Assembly (NCBI GenBank): GCA_002482535.1
Contig: DLGE01000001.1
Coordinates: 946,536 to 1,010,535 of the forward strand
Length of the DNA stretch: 64,000 nucleotides
From: Peptococcaceae bacterium UBA7702
Lineage (GTDB): Bacteria > Bacillota > Dehalobacteriia > UBA7702
Direction of reading: 5' to 3'
Shown here: in pieces, positions 1 to 8,589 of the stretch
Layout: each line of letters starts with the position of its first letter
Numbering within the stretch: position 1 is the first letter of the stretch
Notes under the pieces: model-generated
What the model saw: the letters and a program-made list of their open reading frames with translations, nothing else
Told to the model about the DNA's origin: nothing
Database searches by the model: none
Position numbers and translations under genes: made by a program

Positions 1-29
1 GCATAGAAGTTTTATATGTTTTTGAGTTA

Positions 30-187
30 AGATAGAGGCGCAATTTTCACAAGTACGTCCTATAAGATGCGGCAGGCGACGACGGATCGAACAGGAAAAT
101 TGCCGAAGCCGTATATTGCTGCCTGAAAGATACGGCTGGGGTATTGCAAAACATGCAATACACTGTCACTTTGGTGAAGCGCTATCA
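30..187 (+). ncRNA. Lysine riboswitch (L-box)
   Basis: The leader carries the hallmark lysine-aptamer segments in the right order: GATAGAGGCGC at 31-41, AAGTA at 51-55, GGAAAATTGCCGAAGCC at about 94-110, a GGCTGGGG segment at about 134-141, a TATTGCA/TGCAATA hairpin, then ACTGTCACTTTGGTG and GCGCTATC ending at 186. P1 closes by pairing GATAG (31-35) with CTATC (182-186). An intrinsic terminator follows at 241-268, the usual expression platform in Bacillota. The transporter operon downstream is therefore predicted to be switched off when lysine is plentiful. Confidence 0.93.
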
Positions 188-240
188 AACGGTGGAGCAA
201 AATCCGAATCATTCATTCGCAACCGCCAAACGCTTACATC

Positions 241-268
241 AATGAGAAGTTTTAACTTCTCATTTTTT
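241..268 (+). terminator. Riboswitch-controlled intrinsic terminator
   Basis: AATGAGAAGTT (241-251) pairs with AACTTCTCATT (254-264) and is followed by a run of T. It sits between the lysine aptamer and the transporter start, so it is the OFF structure of the riboswitch. The 187-240 linker would have to supply the competing antiterminator; I did not resolve its exact pairing. Confidence 0.88.
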
Positions 269-296
269 CATGCTCAAAACAAGAAAGGGAAAAATA

Positions 297-1136
297 ATGA
301 AAAAATTTACTGGCATCCTGTTGGCCGCCGTGATGATGTTCTCTTTGGCTGCCTGCGGATCTTCCTCCAGTTCGGATGAAGAAGCAACCAAAACATTACG
401 GGTTGCAATGGAATGCGGCTACGCCCCTTATAACTGGACCCAAGAGAACGACGCCAACGGCGCCGTGCAAATTGCCGACAGTTCCGATTACGCTTACGGT
501 TACGACGTTATGATGGCGAAAAAGATCGCCGAAGACTTGGGCTACAACCTTGAAATCGTCAAACTTGACTGGGATTCTTTGATTCCCGCCCTGCAATCCG
601 GTGACATTGACGCCGTCATCGCCGGCCAATCCATCACCGCCGAACGTAAGGAAGTCGTCGATTTCTCCGAGCCTTATTACTATGCGTCCATTGTGACTTT
701 GGTCTTAAACGACAGCGATTATGCCAACGCCGCCGGTATTGCCGATCTCGCCGGCGCTACCGGTACTTCTCAGTTGGGCACCATCTGGTACGATAACTGC
801 CTGCCCCAGATCAAAGACGCCAACATTTTGGCGGCCCAGGAAACCGCCCCCTCCATGCTGGTGGCTTTGGAATCCGGTGCCGTTGATCTCGTCGTCACCG
901 ATATGCCCACCGCTTTGGCTGCCTCCGCGGTCTATAGCGACATCAAAATCCTTGATTTCACCGATGGCGACGATAATTACGTCGTATCCGATGAAGATAT
1001 CAACCTCGGTATCTCCGTACAGAAAGGCAATACCGAACTGCTGGACGCCATCAATAGCGTGCTGGCAAAGCTCACCGTTGAGGATTACGAAAATATGATG
1101 AAAGAAGCCATTTCCGTACAGCCTTTGAGCGAATGA
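297..1136 (+). CDS. Amino-acid (lysine) ABC transporter substrate-binding lipoprotein
   Basis: This is a periplasmic-binding-protein family 3 solute receptor of 279 residues, predicted to be anchored outside the membrane. The N-terminus is a lipoprotein signal ending in LAAC with the lipid-bearing Cys at residue 20, followed by a Ser-rich linker. Family features are the early 'GYAPYNW' ligand strand, 'DWDSLIPALQSGDIDAVIAG', and the 'TAERKEVVDFSEPYY' segment. I chose the ATG at 297, which has AAGAAAGGG just upstream; an in-frame ATG at 270 lies in the terminator tail and is unlikely. It is the first gene of a three-gene importer behind a lysine riboswitch, so lysine is the inferred substrate; protein sequence alone shows only 'polar amino acid'. 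Confidence 0.93.
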   Translation: MKKFTGILLAAVMMFSLAACGSSSSSDEEATKTLRVAMECGYAPYNWTQENDANGAVQIADSSDYAYGYDVMMAKKIAEDLGYNLEIVKLDWDSLIPALQSGDIDAVIAGQSITAERKEVVDFSEPYYYASIVTLVLNDSDYANAAGIADLAGATGTSQLGTIWYDNCLPQIKDANILAAQETAPSMLVALESGAVDLVVTDMPTALAASAVYSDIKILDFTDGDDNYVVSDEDINLGISVQKGNTELLDAINSVLAKLTVEDYENMMKEAISVQPLSE

Positions 1137-1170
1137 TAAACGACTACGACAATAGGGAGTAAATTCTGTT

Positions 1171-1959
1171 ATGTCTTTTTTGGATGGTATTGTGAAATGC
1201 TGGACCGTATACGGCTCCTCCTATCTCGCGGGGGCCGGACGTACCCTGCTCATTTCCTTTGTCGGCACGGTGATCGGGTGCCTCATCGGCTTTATTGTGG
1301 GGATCATACAAACCCTGCCCGCCGATAAGAACGATCCTTTGCCCAAACGGGTGATTTTGACCGCCGTGAAGACCCTCTTGAAAATTTATGTGGAGGTATT
1401 CCGCGGTACACCCATGATCGTACAGGCCGTTTTCATCTATTACGGCATTCGTTTGGCTTTTGGGCTAAGCATGAGTATGTGGGCGGCGGCATTCTTCATC
1501 GTATCCATCAATACCGGCGCTTATATGGCGGAAACCGTCCGCGGCGGGATTTTATCCATCGACAGTGGCCAGACCGAAGGCGCCAAAGCCATCGGTATGA
1601 GCCATGTGCAAACAATGCTCCACGTCATTTTGCCTCAGGCTTTCCGCAACATCATACCGCAAATTGGCAATAACTTTATCATCAACATCAAAGATACTTC
1701 CGTTTTATCCGTCATCAGCATCACCGATCTGTTCTTCGTGCATAAGAGCGTCGTGGGTGCGCTCTATCTCTACTTCCAGTCCGCCACCATCGTTATGGCC
1801 ATCTATCTGACGCTAACCCTGACTTCTTCTTTCCTCTTGCGCAAGCTGGAAAGTAAGCTGGACGGCGCCGATTCCTACGACCTGGCCACTACGGACACGC
1901 TGGCCCATACTTCCGGCCTGGCGAAATACAGGGAGCAGAAAAGGAGCAGAAAATCATGA
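1171..1959 (+). CDS. Amino-acid ABC transporter permease
   Basis: A 262-residue HisM/GlnP-type inner-membrane permease that forms the channel of the importer. It has several hydrophobic segments (about residues 20-45, 85-115 and 205-225) and the ABC-coupling EAA loop 'ETVRGGILSIDSGQTEGAKAIGMS', followed by 'ILPQAFRNIIPQIGNNFI', typical of this family. The length is slightly longer than the common ~220 because of a hydrophilic C-terminal tail. AGGGAG precedes the start. It lies 35 bases after the binding protein and overlaps the ATPase by an ATGA junction, so the three are one transcript under the lysine switch. Confidence 0.94.
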   Translation: MSFLDGIVKCWTVYGSSYLAGAGRTLLISFVGTVIGCLIGFIVGIIQTLPADKNDPLPKRVILTAVKTLLKIYVEVFRGTPMIVQAVFIYYGIRLAFGLSMSMWAAAFFIVSINTGAYMAETVRGGILSIDSGQTEGAKAIGMSHVQTMLHVILPQAFRNIIPQIGNNFIINIKDTSVLSVISITDLFFVHKSVVGALYLYFQSATIVMAIYLTLTLTSSFLLRKLESKLDGADSYDLATTDTLAHTSGLAKYREQKRSRKS

Positions 1960-2714
1960 GCGAATCCATAGAATCCATTGAATCCATTTTGGAAATCAAG
2001 CATTTGAGAAAAAGCTTCGGCCATAACGAGGTACTGAAGGACATTGATTTTTCCGTTTCCGCTGGCGACGTCACAAGCATCATCGGTTCCTCCGGTTCGG
2101 GAAAATCAACTCTTTTGCGCTGTATCAACCTGTTGGAGCAGCCGACCTCCGGGGAAATCCTCTTTCACGGCAAAAACATCACCGAAAAAGGCTTTTCCGT
2201 CCCCGGCTACCGTGCCAAAGTTGGCATGGTATTCCAAAGTTTTAATCTTTTCAACAACATGACGGCTTTGGATAACTGCATTGTGGGGCAGAAAAAAGTG
2301 CTCCACCGCTCTCAGGAAGAAGCCGCGGAAAAAGCGTTGTTTTATTTGAACAAAGTCGGCATGGCGCCTTTTATCAACGCCAAACCGAAACAGCTCTCCG
2401 GCGGACAAAAACAGCGCGTCGCCATTGCCCGGGCCCTGGCCATGGAACCGGAAGCGCTGCTTTTCGACGAGCCCACCTCCGCCCTTGACCCACAAATGGT
2501 AGGCGACGTGTTGGAAGTGATGTCTGCCTTGGCCAAAGAGGGCCTGACGATGCTCATCGTCACCCATGAAATGGCTTTCGCCAGGGACGTATCAAAAGAC
2601 GTGGTCTTTATGAAAGACGGCGTCATCTGTGAACAGGGACCGCCCCAACAAGTACTGGGCGACCCGGTACGCGACGAAACAAAGGAATTTCTCTCCCGTT
2701 TCATGAACAGATAA
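1956..2714 (+). CDS. Amino-acid ABC transporter ATP-binding protein
   Basis: The energising ATPase of the importer, 252 residues on the cytoplasmic face. Walker A is GSSGSGKST near residue 45, the Q-loop region is 'GMVFQSFNLFNNMT', the signature is LSGGQKQR, Walker B is 'ALLFDEPTSALD', and the H-loop is 'IVTHEM'. The start overlaps the permease stop (ATGA), indicating translational coupling. A strong terminator follows at 2741-2776 and closes the operon. The N-terminus carries a short repeated Ser-Ile-Glu motif (ESIESIESI) before the core domain, a minor oddity. Confidence 0.95.
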   Translation: MSESIESIESILEIKHLRKSFGHNEVLKDIDFSVSAGDVTSIIGSSGSGKSTLLRCINLLEQPTSGEILFHGKNITEKGFSVPGYRAKVGMVFQSFNLFNNMTALDNCIVGQKKVLHRSQEEAAEKALFYLNKVGMAPFINAKPKQLSGGQKQRVAIARALAMEPEALLFDEPTSALDPQMVGDVLEVMSALAKEGLTMLIVTHEMAFARDVSKDVVFMKDGVICEQGPPQQVLGDPVRDETKEFLSRFMNR

Positions 2715-2740
2715 CGGGTCAGAAAACAAAAATGACAGAC

Positions 2741-2776
2741 GAAAATAGCTTTCTCTCTTGAAAGCTATTTTCTTTG
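2741..2776 (+). terminator. Terminator of lysine transporter operon
   Basis: A perfect 13-bp inverted repeat, GAAAATAGCTTTC (2741-2753) and its complement (2760-2772), is followed by TTTGT, 26 bases after the ATPase stop. Confidence 0.88.
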
Positions 2777-2800
2777 TAAAAAACCTCAATATACCTCAAT

Positions 2801-2846
2801 AAAGAGAATCCGTTTCTGATAGAAATCAGAAACGGATTCTCTTTTG
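2801..2846. terminator. Bidirectional hairpin terminator between convergent genes
   Basis: A 20-bp near-perfect stem (2801-2820 with 2825-2844) around an AGAA loop ends in TTTTG on the plus strand. It separates the transporter operon from the convergent TetR gene. Confidence 0.8.
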
Positions 2847-2877
2847 TTAGATCTTATTCCTATGTAAGCCCTTTTCC

Positions 2878-3483
2878 TTATATATGACTGGCTTTTTCTG
2901 TCACATTCCCTTCGGTTTCTTCTCCTGCCGCAACCGCATATTTTTTCAGGGCGCACCAAATGTTGTCTTCAAAGAGCACGCTCATATTATCGATGTACTT
3001 CTTTGCATCAAAATTCATACGATTCTGGATATAACGTAAAAGGAAGCCAAAGGCCATATCACGGTAAAAGGCGGCGACCTCCCGGGTTAGTTTATCCGAC
3101 ATATTGAGATCCCTGCCCTGCCAGCAGACAATCTCATAGATACGCTGAGCAAGCAGCGCAAAGAAATCCCAGGACAAACGTTCTTCGTAGGCCGAAGGAA
3201 AAATATGACCAATGGCTTCTTTATTGTTTTCCACACCCTGGAGCGTTCTTTTAAAAACATCCTGCCAGGAATCGAGATCAGTGGAAGGATCGATATAGTT
3301 CGCGCTCTCCTGCTCTATCCAGGCCCATAAAAGATCATAGAGGTCATGAAAATGATAATCGAAGGTACTGCGGCTGATACCGCACACCTCTATGATATCG
3401 GAAACCGTAATGTTGTCGAGGGGGGTGGTTTTTAACATTTCAACGAATTTTTCCATGATGGCCTCGCGAGTAAAGTGAGTCAT
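2878..3483 (-). CDS. TetR/AcrR family transcriptional regulator
   Basis: A 201-residue DNA-binding regulator. The N-terminal helix-turn-helix reads 'ITVSDIIEVCGISRSTFDYHF' (about residues 24-44), the TetR fold. The C-terminal half, with 'FYRDMAFGFLLRYIQNRMNFDAKKYID', resembles the DhaS-type TetR_C_8 ligand domain. An AGGAGG ribosome site lies just before the ATG. It stands alone, convergent to the lysine importer, and its target and ligand cannot be read from the window; the roughly 800 bases upstream hold no confident gene. Confidence 0.85.
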   Translation of the reverse strand: MTHFTREAIMEKFVEMLKTTPLDNITVSDIIEVCGISRSTFDYHFHDLYDLLWAWIEQESANYIDPSTDLDSWQDVFKRTLQGVENNKEAIGHIFPSAYEERLSWDFFALLAQRIYEIVCWQGRDLNMSDKLTREVAAFYRDMAFGFLLRYIQNRMNFDAKKYIDNMSVLFEDNIWCALKKYAVAAGEETEGNVTEKASHI

Positions 3484-4282
3484 CTATCCGCCTCCTTATC
3501 TCGTTTCCTGACGTTCCCCTATCTTAGGAATAACGGTTTGTCCATTTATAAAATCATTATAATACAAATAAAATACGATTACAAACTAAAAAACCAATAG
3601 ACCGCACGTATTAAAGAATTTTCTGTGCTACAGGGGAGCATCTGACCAGCATTGTTTGAGCGATATAAAAAATCGCCACCACAGAAAGAAAGTGCTGTCG
3701 TGGCAAGGAACTTATATAGAAATTTTGGTTATAGAATAAGACGGAGGAAACCAGGCATACCGAAGGATTTTCCCCTTTTGGCGGCAGGAAATCCTTCGCA
3801 GACTGTATAAGAGCACACCGTCATCATTATAAAAGAATATTGCCATAAAACCCGGCGCGAAAAAAAGCAAAACAAAGGAGACGCCGGCCTTCTTCCGCCT
3901 GAAAGAAACGCCATGACGTTATGCCATTACATTACGAATTGTTTTTATCATGGGTAAACGCACAGTAGGTGGACTGGCATGACTATTAAGATGATAAAAA
4001 TACTTCATACGTAAATGCCGGCATGAATCAAGCGCCGTGATAGACGGTTTGATGAAAGATGATGCTCATGTACAGTCTGCGAAGGATTTCTATAAATCAA
4101 AGCTTACTTCTTTGAAAATACTTTTTATGATTCATTCTAACACAAACCTTGTGCCCGTAGGCGTCTATGTAAAAACAGGTCATTCTAAATGTAAAAAGTC
4201 GAAAAATAAAGGTAATCGTAAATAAGGATAGAATATAACAAGTACATGAAATAACATAAAAAATACAGGAGAGCGTTACAAA
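3484..4282. other. 799-base gap without a supported gene
   Basis: Only short ORFs without ribosome binding sites are present. Two imperfect hairpins are visible: GCCACCACAG with CTGTCGTGGC near 3674-3703, and GAAGGATTT with AAATCCTTC near 3761-3799. The sequence next to the TetR start (about 3490-3600) is AT-rich and probably holds its promoter. The rest looks like decayed or non-coding DNA. Confidence 0.5.
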
Positions 4283-5014
4283 ATGATCAAGATTGCCATT
4301 TGTGACGATGAACCGTTGATTTGCCAAGAAATTGCCGAAACCATTGAAAATCAGAGCGGCGATTTTTTTGAATCAATTCGTATTGCTGTTTATACAAACG
4401 GAGAGTGTTTATACGAAGATCTGGGAAAAGGGCATTATTTTGATTTGATTTTCCTTGACATTGAATTATACGAAATCAACGGTATTGACATCGGCGTTTT
4501 CATTCGAAAAACCCTGGATAATCAATTGAGTCAAATTGTTTATATTTCCTCAAAACAGGATTACGCGATGGATCTGTTCGCAATTCATCCCCTGAATTTT
4601 TTGGTAAAGCCCATTGATCCGGGGCAAGTGATCCACTGCCTAAAATTGACGCTGCGAATGGGGCAGAGGGAAACGAAGTGCTTTTCCTATCAAATAAAAG
4701 GAACCACAAAAAGAATCCCCTTAAGCGATATTTACTATTTTGAAAGTAACGCCAGAAAAATCAAGCTTGTTTTTGCCGGTGGCGAAGACACCTTTTACGG
4801 AAAACTATGCGAAATATATGAACAGATCAGAGCTTTTTCTTTTCTGCATATTCACAAATCGTATATCGTCAATTACCTTTGGGTAAAAATCTGCAAATGT
4901 CATGAAATGGTTTTGGAAAACGGCAAAACTCTGCCGATCAGCAGATCCATGCAAAAGCAAGTGGCCAAAAGAGTCGCGGAAATCAGAGCGGAGGGTAAAG
5001 ATTCAGGAATTTAA
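4283..5014 (+). CDS. LytTR-type response regulator (AgrA/VirR-like)
   Basis: A 243-residue two-domain regulator. The N-terminal receiver has the acidic pair in 'AICDDEPL' (residues 5-12), the phosphorylatable Asp in 'LIFLDIEL', and a late Lys in 'FLVKPID'. The C-terminal LytTR DNA-binding domain starts near residue 135 with 'FSYQIKGTTKRIPLSDIYYFES' and continues to 'FLHIHKSYIVN' and 'LPISRSM'. AGGAG sits upstream of the ATG. No sensor histidine kinase is adjacent on either side, so it is an orphan here and would need a kinase encoded elsewhere. The codon use is more AT-rich than in the efp cluster that follows. Confidence 0.9.
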   Translation: MIKIAICDDEPLICQEIAETIENQSGDFFESIRIAVYTNGECLYEDLGKGHYFDLIFLDIELYEINGIDIGVFIRKTLDNQLSQIVYISSKQDYAMDLFAIHPLNFLVKPIDPGQVIHCLKLTLRMGQRETKCFSYQIKGTTKRIPLSDIYYFESNARKIKLVFAGGEDTFYGKLCEIYEQIRAFSFLHIHKSYIVNYLWVKICKCHEMVLENGKTLPISRSMQKQVAKRVAEIRAEGKDSGI

Positions 5015-5111
5015 AGCCTTAAGGGTATCCCACCCACCTTTCCGCGGCTTTTTAACGCAAGCCGCCTTTGAATCCTATTTTGTTTGTAAAAAACTCAAAT
5101 TGCCCGGCATA

Positions 5112-5142
5112 TGAAAATGCCCCCGGCGCACGCCGGGGGCAT
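5112..5142 (-). terminator. Terminator of the efp-side minus-strand cluster
   Basis: ATGCCCCCGGCG (5117-5128) pairs perfectly with CGCCGGGGGCAT (5131-5142). Read on the minus strand the stem is followed by TTTTCAT, directly after the CD1247-like gene. Confidence 0.85.
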
Positions 5143-5164
5143 CATTTATGCATCAATGATTTAT

Positions 5165-5518
5165 TTATTCTTCACAGCCGCAGCCGCAGCCTTTTACTTC
5201 TATCTCGTCTTCTCCTTCATCTTCATCGCTGTAGACGAGTTCGCCAAATTCATAGTTTTCATCGTCGTCATCTTCACAGTCGCATTCGCAGGCGCCGTCA
5301 AAAAGGAATTCTTCCAGTTCGCCGAGGTCTTCATCGAGTTCCTCGCTTAACTGTTCCAGATCGCCGAGGCTTTCCTGCATTTCTTCGTTTTCTTCTACGA
5401 GGGATTCCAGCAGGTCGATAATGGCATAGATGGCTTTGCCTTCTTTTGTTTCATCGCTCAGTTCGAGACCCTCCAGATAACCTTCGAGATAAGCCAGCTT
5501 TTCATTTAAAACGCCCAT
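5165..5518 (-). CDS. CD1247-like acidic small protein
   Basis: A 117-residue protein. Its N-terminus ('NEKLAYLEGYLEGLELSDETKEGKAI' onward) matches the CD1247 N-terminal domain pattern known from clostridia: an amphipathic helical region with many Leu and Glu, likely coiled coil, to about residue 75. The C-terminal part is extremely acidic and ends in Cys pairs (CECDCEDDDD and CGCGCEE), which may bind metal. I chose the ATG at 5518 because AAAGGAG lies immediately upstream; an in-frame TTG 15 bases earlier overlaps that ribosome site. It is the last gene of the efp cluster. Its function is unknown. Confidence 0.75.
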   Translation of the reverse strand: MGVLNEKLAYLEGYLEGLELSDETKEGKAIYAIIDLLESLVEENEEMQESLGDLEQLSEELDEDLGELEEFLFDGACECDCEDDDDENYEFGELVYSDEDEGEDEIEVKGCGCGCEE

Positions 5519-5541
5519 AATTTCTCCTTTCAAATTCGAAC

Positions 5542-6105
5542 TCAGTCTTTCGCCCTTTCAATGTACTCTCCTGTCTTGGTGTTAATTCTTAAACGGTCGC
5601 CTTCGTTGATAAAAAACGGTACGTTCACTTTGGCGCCGGTTTGAAGAATCGCGGGTTTGGTACCGCCGGAGGCGGTGTCGCCTTTGATCCCAGGTTCCGT
5701 TTCGGTAACGGTCAAGGTGACCTGGCCGGGAAGGTCGATACCCATAATATCGCCTTTGTAAAAAAGGACGGAACAGACCATGTTTTCAATCAGGAACTTG
5801 ATGCCGTCGCCCAGTTGCTCTTCGCTGATGGGCAATTGATCGTAGTTTTCCTGGTCCATGAATATATAGGATTCCCCGTCATGATAAAGATATTCCATAT
5901 CCCGGCGGTCGAGATGCGCTTTGGGAACTTTTTCCCCGGCATCAAAGGTACGTTCCACCGTAGAGCCGGTGCGCACGTTTCTCATTTTCGTGCGAACAAA
6001 AGCAGCGCCCTTCCCCGGTTTTACATGCTGAAATTCCAATACCTGGTAGGCGTCGCCGTCAAGTTCAATGGTGACACCGGGTCTAAAATCGTTGGAAGAA
6101 ATCAT
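5542..6105 (-). CDS. efp: Translation elongation factor P
   Basis: EF-P binds between the ribosomal P and E sites and relieves stalling at polyproline stretches. The 187-residue protein has the usual length and all three beta-barrel domains: the N-terminal KOW-like domain with the tip loop KPGKG (modifiable Lys at residue 32), the central '[23 protein letters not shown]' segment, and the C-terminal signature '[41 protein letters not shown]'. GGGGGT precedes the start. It is flanked by the Xaa-Pro peptidase gene, a conserved pairing in Bacillota. No modification enzyme is visible here. Confidence 0.97.
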   Translation of the reverse strand: MISSNDFRPGVTIELDGDAYQVLEFQHVKPGKGAAFVRTKMRNVRTGSTVERTFDAGEKVPKAHLDRRDMEYLYHDGESYIFMDQENYDQLPISEEQLGDGIKFLIENMVCSVLFYKGDIMGIDLPGQVTLTVTETEPGIKGDTASGGTKPAILQTGAKVNVPFFINEGDRLRINTKTGEYIERAKD

Positions 6106-6163
6106 TTTTCTTTACCCCCTGAAAATGTAAAAAGTTATCATAAAATAGAATGATCAAAACCGA

Positions 6164-7219
6164 TCATAAGATAATCAGATCCTTGGGCGCCGCCGTCAAT
6201 TGCTTCGGCCCCTGATACGTCATGACCACCATATCCTCAATGCGTACACCGCAGAAACCCGGCAGATAAAGACCGGGTTCAATCGTGTAGACCATACCGT
6301 TTTTGAAGGTATCGGTATTTTTGCCGTTGACCACTGGGTCTTCGTGGATTTCCAAACCGACGCCGTGACCGAGGCTATGGCTAAAATACTGATCCAGTTC
6401 GCATTTTTGAAAGAAGTCCCGCACCCCCTGATCGGCGACGGCCACCGGCTTACCCAGGAGAGAACAGGCGTAACCCCGCTTCTGGCCTTCGCTGACCACA
6501 CGGTAAAGGGCCCGGGCTTCCTCACCGGGTTCGCCCAAAAATACCGTTCGCGTAATGTCGGAGCAGTAATGCTCATAGACACAGCCGTAATCCATCAATA
6601 CCGGGGCGTGGGCTTTGAGCTTGTTTTTTCCGGCAATGCCGTGAGGCAGCGCCGAACGCTCGCCGCCGGCAATGATGAAGTCAAAGGAAGGGCCTGAGGC
6701 GCCCTGTTTGCGCATATAAAAATCCATTTCGTTGGCAATGTCAATTTCGTAGACGCCCTCTTTGAGAAAAGGCAAGATATGATGGAAGGCGTCGTCGGCG
6801 ATTTTTACCGCCTGTTTCAATTTTTTCAGTTCATCCTCATCTTTGATCAGCCGCAGCTTTTTGAGGATTGATGAGGCGGGGATCAGGACAGCGTCATTTG
6901 CGGCTTCGCTCTTTAAGAGGTTGTACTCCTCGTAGGTCAGGACATCTTCTTCAAAGCCGATACGCGTTTCACCGGAAAGCACTTTGCCGATTTCAAAAGG
7001 ACGGGGCGATAAGACGATCTCATAGCCGCTGCATTCCTGTTTCGCCTGCTCTTCATAGCGCCCGTCCACAAGGAGCAGCGCTTTTTCTCCGGTCACAAAA
7101 AGACCGCCGGTGGTACCGGAAAAGCCGGTAAGATAGAAGACGTTTTCCCTTTGGTGCAGAAAAATTCCGTCCAGCTCGTTGTTGATCAGTTCTTCTCTTA
7201 AAGTCTCTAATCGTTTCAT
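6164..7219 (-). CDS. Xaa-Pro aminopeptidase (M24B family)
   Basis: A cytosolic metallopeptidase that removes N-terminal residues preceding proline. The N-terminal creatinase-like domain spans about residues 1-125. The C-terminal pita-bread domain carries the five metal ligands: Asp in 'LMDYGCVY', Asp in 'CSDITRTVF', His in 'SLGHGVGLEIHE', Glu in 'YTIEPGLYL' and Glu in 'RIEDMV'. About 351 residues, normal for this family. A GAGG lies upstream of both an in-frame TTG (7225) and the ATG (7219); I list the ATG. It is the gene upstream of efp and is probably cotranscribed with it. Confidence 0.94.
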   Translation of the reverse strand: MKRLETLREELINNELDGIFLHQRENVFYLTGFSGTTGGLFVTGEKALLLVDGRYEEQAKQECSGYEIVLSPRPFEIGKVLSGETRIGFEEDVLTYEEYNLLKSEAANDAVLIPASSILKKLRLIKDEDELKKLKQAVKIADDAFHHILPFLKEGVYEIDIANEMDFYMRKQGASGPSFDFIIAGGERSALPHGIAGKNKLKAHAPVLMDYGCVYEHYCSDITRTVFLGEPGEEARALYRVVSEGQKRGYACSLLGKPVAVADQGVRDFFQKCELDQYFSHSLGHGVGLEIHEDPVVNGKNTDTFKNGMVYTIEPGLYLPGFCGVRIEDMVVMTYQGPKQLTAAPKDLIIL

Positions 7220-7260
7220 CGGCAACTTTACCTCAAAATATAGTCTATCATATAATGCTA

Positions 7261-8589
7261 TTATTTTCCACTGATTTTCAAAGATTTTATTTTCAAAGAC
7301 GGCGCGCCAACATCACCGTAAACGGTGAAATCCGTGCCGACGGCTTCCACGTCTTTTAAGAGATCAAAAATATTCCCCACGATCATAATGCCGCGCACGC
7401 CGGTGGTGAGCTCTCCCTTTTCGATCAGATTTCCGCCTGCTCCCAAAGAGAAATCACCGGTCACGGTGTCCGCCATATGCAGGCCCATGAGATCTTTGAC
7501 CCACAAACCCCGCTCCGTGCCTTGAATCAGCCGGGGAAAAGGCGTATCTCCCTTTTCCAGGTAGTAGCCAACCGTTCCCACAGCAGGCAGGCCTTTGTGG
7601 GACCCGCTGAAGCCATTGCCGGTGCTCTTCGTCTTCGCCCTGGCGCCATACTTATTGTTATAGAGGAACATCCCCAGTTTGCCGCGGTCGATGAGGCGGT
7701 TTTCCCGGCAGGGTACGCCTTCGTCATCAAAGGGCAGTTTTAAGACGCCCTCCTTCATCAAAGCGTCGTCGATGAGGGATAATTTTGAGGAAGCGATGGC
7801 TTGGTTCAGCTTCCCTTTTAAAACAGACATGCCCTTGAGAACATGATCCCCCATGAAGGACGGTAAAATAAGGGAGATCAGATCAAGAACGGCTTCGGGA
7901 TGGAAAATCACCGGCAGTTCTCCGGTGGCGATGGCGGCAGCGCCCAATTTGGCGCAGCCGTCAGCGGCGGCATGGGCGCCGATGTGCCGGTAATCAAGAT
8001 CAAAATAGCTGTTGGCGGCCTTGAAAAAACCGCCGGTCTGCTCATCAGAACCGTCCTTGGCCACCACCATGGCGGAGGCGCTGACATAAGCGTTCTCCCG
8101 GCAAAGATCGAGACCGAGGGAATTTAAGATACAGGTCGCGGCGCTATGCTCCGAAAGGGCGACGCGCTCAACTTTAGCGATGTGTTTTTCGCTTTTTGCA
8201 CCTTCCTCTAAGAGCCCCAGAATTTCTTTCTTTTGGCCAAAATTGATCCTTTCCGGCTGTTTGACGCGGACCATGGGATAAGCGGCCCCCGGCGGTGTGA
8301 AATGATAGTCCTTGTCTTCTTCGGCAAAAGCACAGGACAACAAGGCGTCATCCACGGAACGCCGTAGCATATCCCGGTCAATCAAGGTACCGTAGGAAAA
8401 ACCGGGAACCCGGTCTTTGATCACCCGGACAGAATAGCCCCAGCGGGAAGCGCCGTTATCGTCGGAGATTTCCCCCTGGCGCATCTGGGTGGTGGCGGAA
8501 ACGGAACGCGTCCAGAACACTTCACATTGGTCAGCGCCTTTTTTCAGGGCATAGGCCATGATGTTTTCTACGATCTTCTTTTGCTGCAT
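7261..8589 (-). CDS. tldE: TldE/PmbA-type metalloprotease subunit
   Basis: The non-metal-binding partner of the TldD/TldE peptidase, which degrades small unfolded or modified peptides. It has about 442 residues, the expected size. Recognisable segments are 'QCEVFWTRSVSATTQMRQGEI' near the N-terminus, 'STGNGFSGSHKGLPAVGTVGYYLEKGD', and the glycine-rich C-terminus 'TGDFSLGAGGNLIEKGELTTGVRGIMIVGN'. There is no HExxxH motif, as expected for TldE. The ATG shares one base with the tldD stop (TGATG), so the two subunits are translationally coupled. Confidence 0.92.
   Translation of the reverse strand: MQQKKIVENIMAYALKKGADQCEVFWTRSVSATTQMRQGEISDDNGASRWGYSVRVIKDRVPGFSYGTLIDRDMLRRSVDDALLSCAFAEEDKDYHFTPPGAAYPMVRVKQPERINFGQKKEILGLLEEGAKSEKHIAKVERVALSEHSAATCILNSLGLDLCRENAYVSASAMVVAKDGSDEQTGGFFKAANSYFDLDYRHIGAHAAADGCAKLGAAAIATGELPVIFHPEAVLDLISLILPSFMGDHVLKGMSVLKGKLNQAIASSKLSLIDDALMKEGVLKLPFDDEGVPCRENRLIDRGKLGMFLYNNKYGARAKTKSTGNGFSGSHKGLPAVGTVGYYLEKGDTPFPRLIQGTERGLWVKDLMGLHMADTVTGDFSLGAGGNLIEKGELTTGVRGIMIVGNIFDLLKDVEAVGTDFTVYGDVGAPSLKIKSLKISGK

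Noticed and set aside
116..379. Plus-strand ORF across the leader and the binding-protein start
   Set aside because: It runs through the lysine aptamer and its terminator and overlaps a well-supported lipoprotein gene in another frame.
3729..4225. Two short ORFs in the TetR-LytTR gap
   Set aside because: No ribosome binding site, no recognisable domain, and atypical composition; the region looks non-coding.
5641..6153. 170-codon ORF antisense to efp
   Set aside because: Shadow frame of a highly conserved gene; long antisense frames are expected at this composition.
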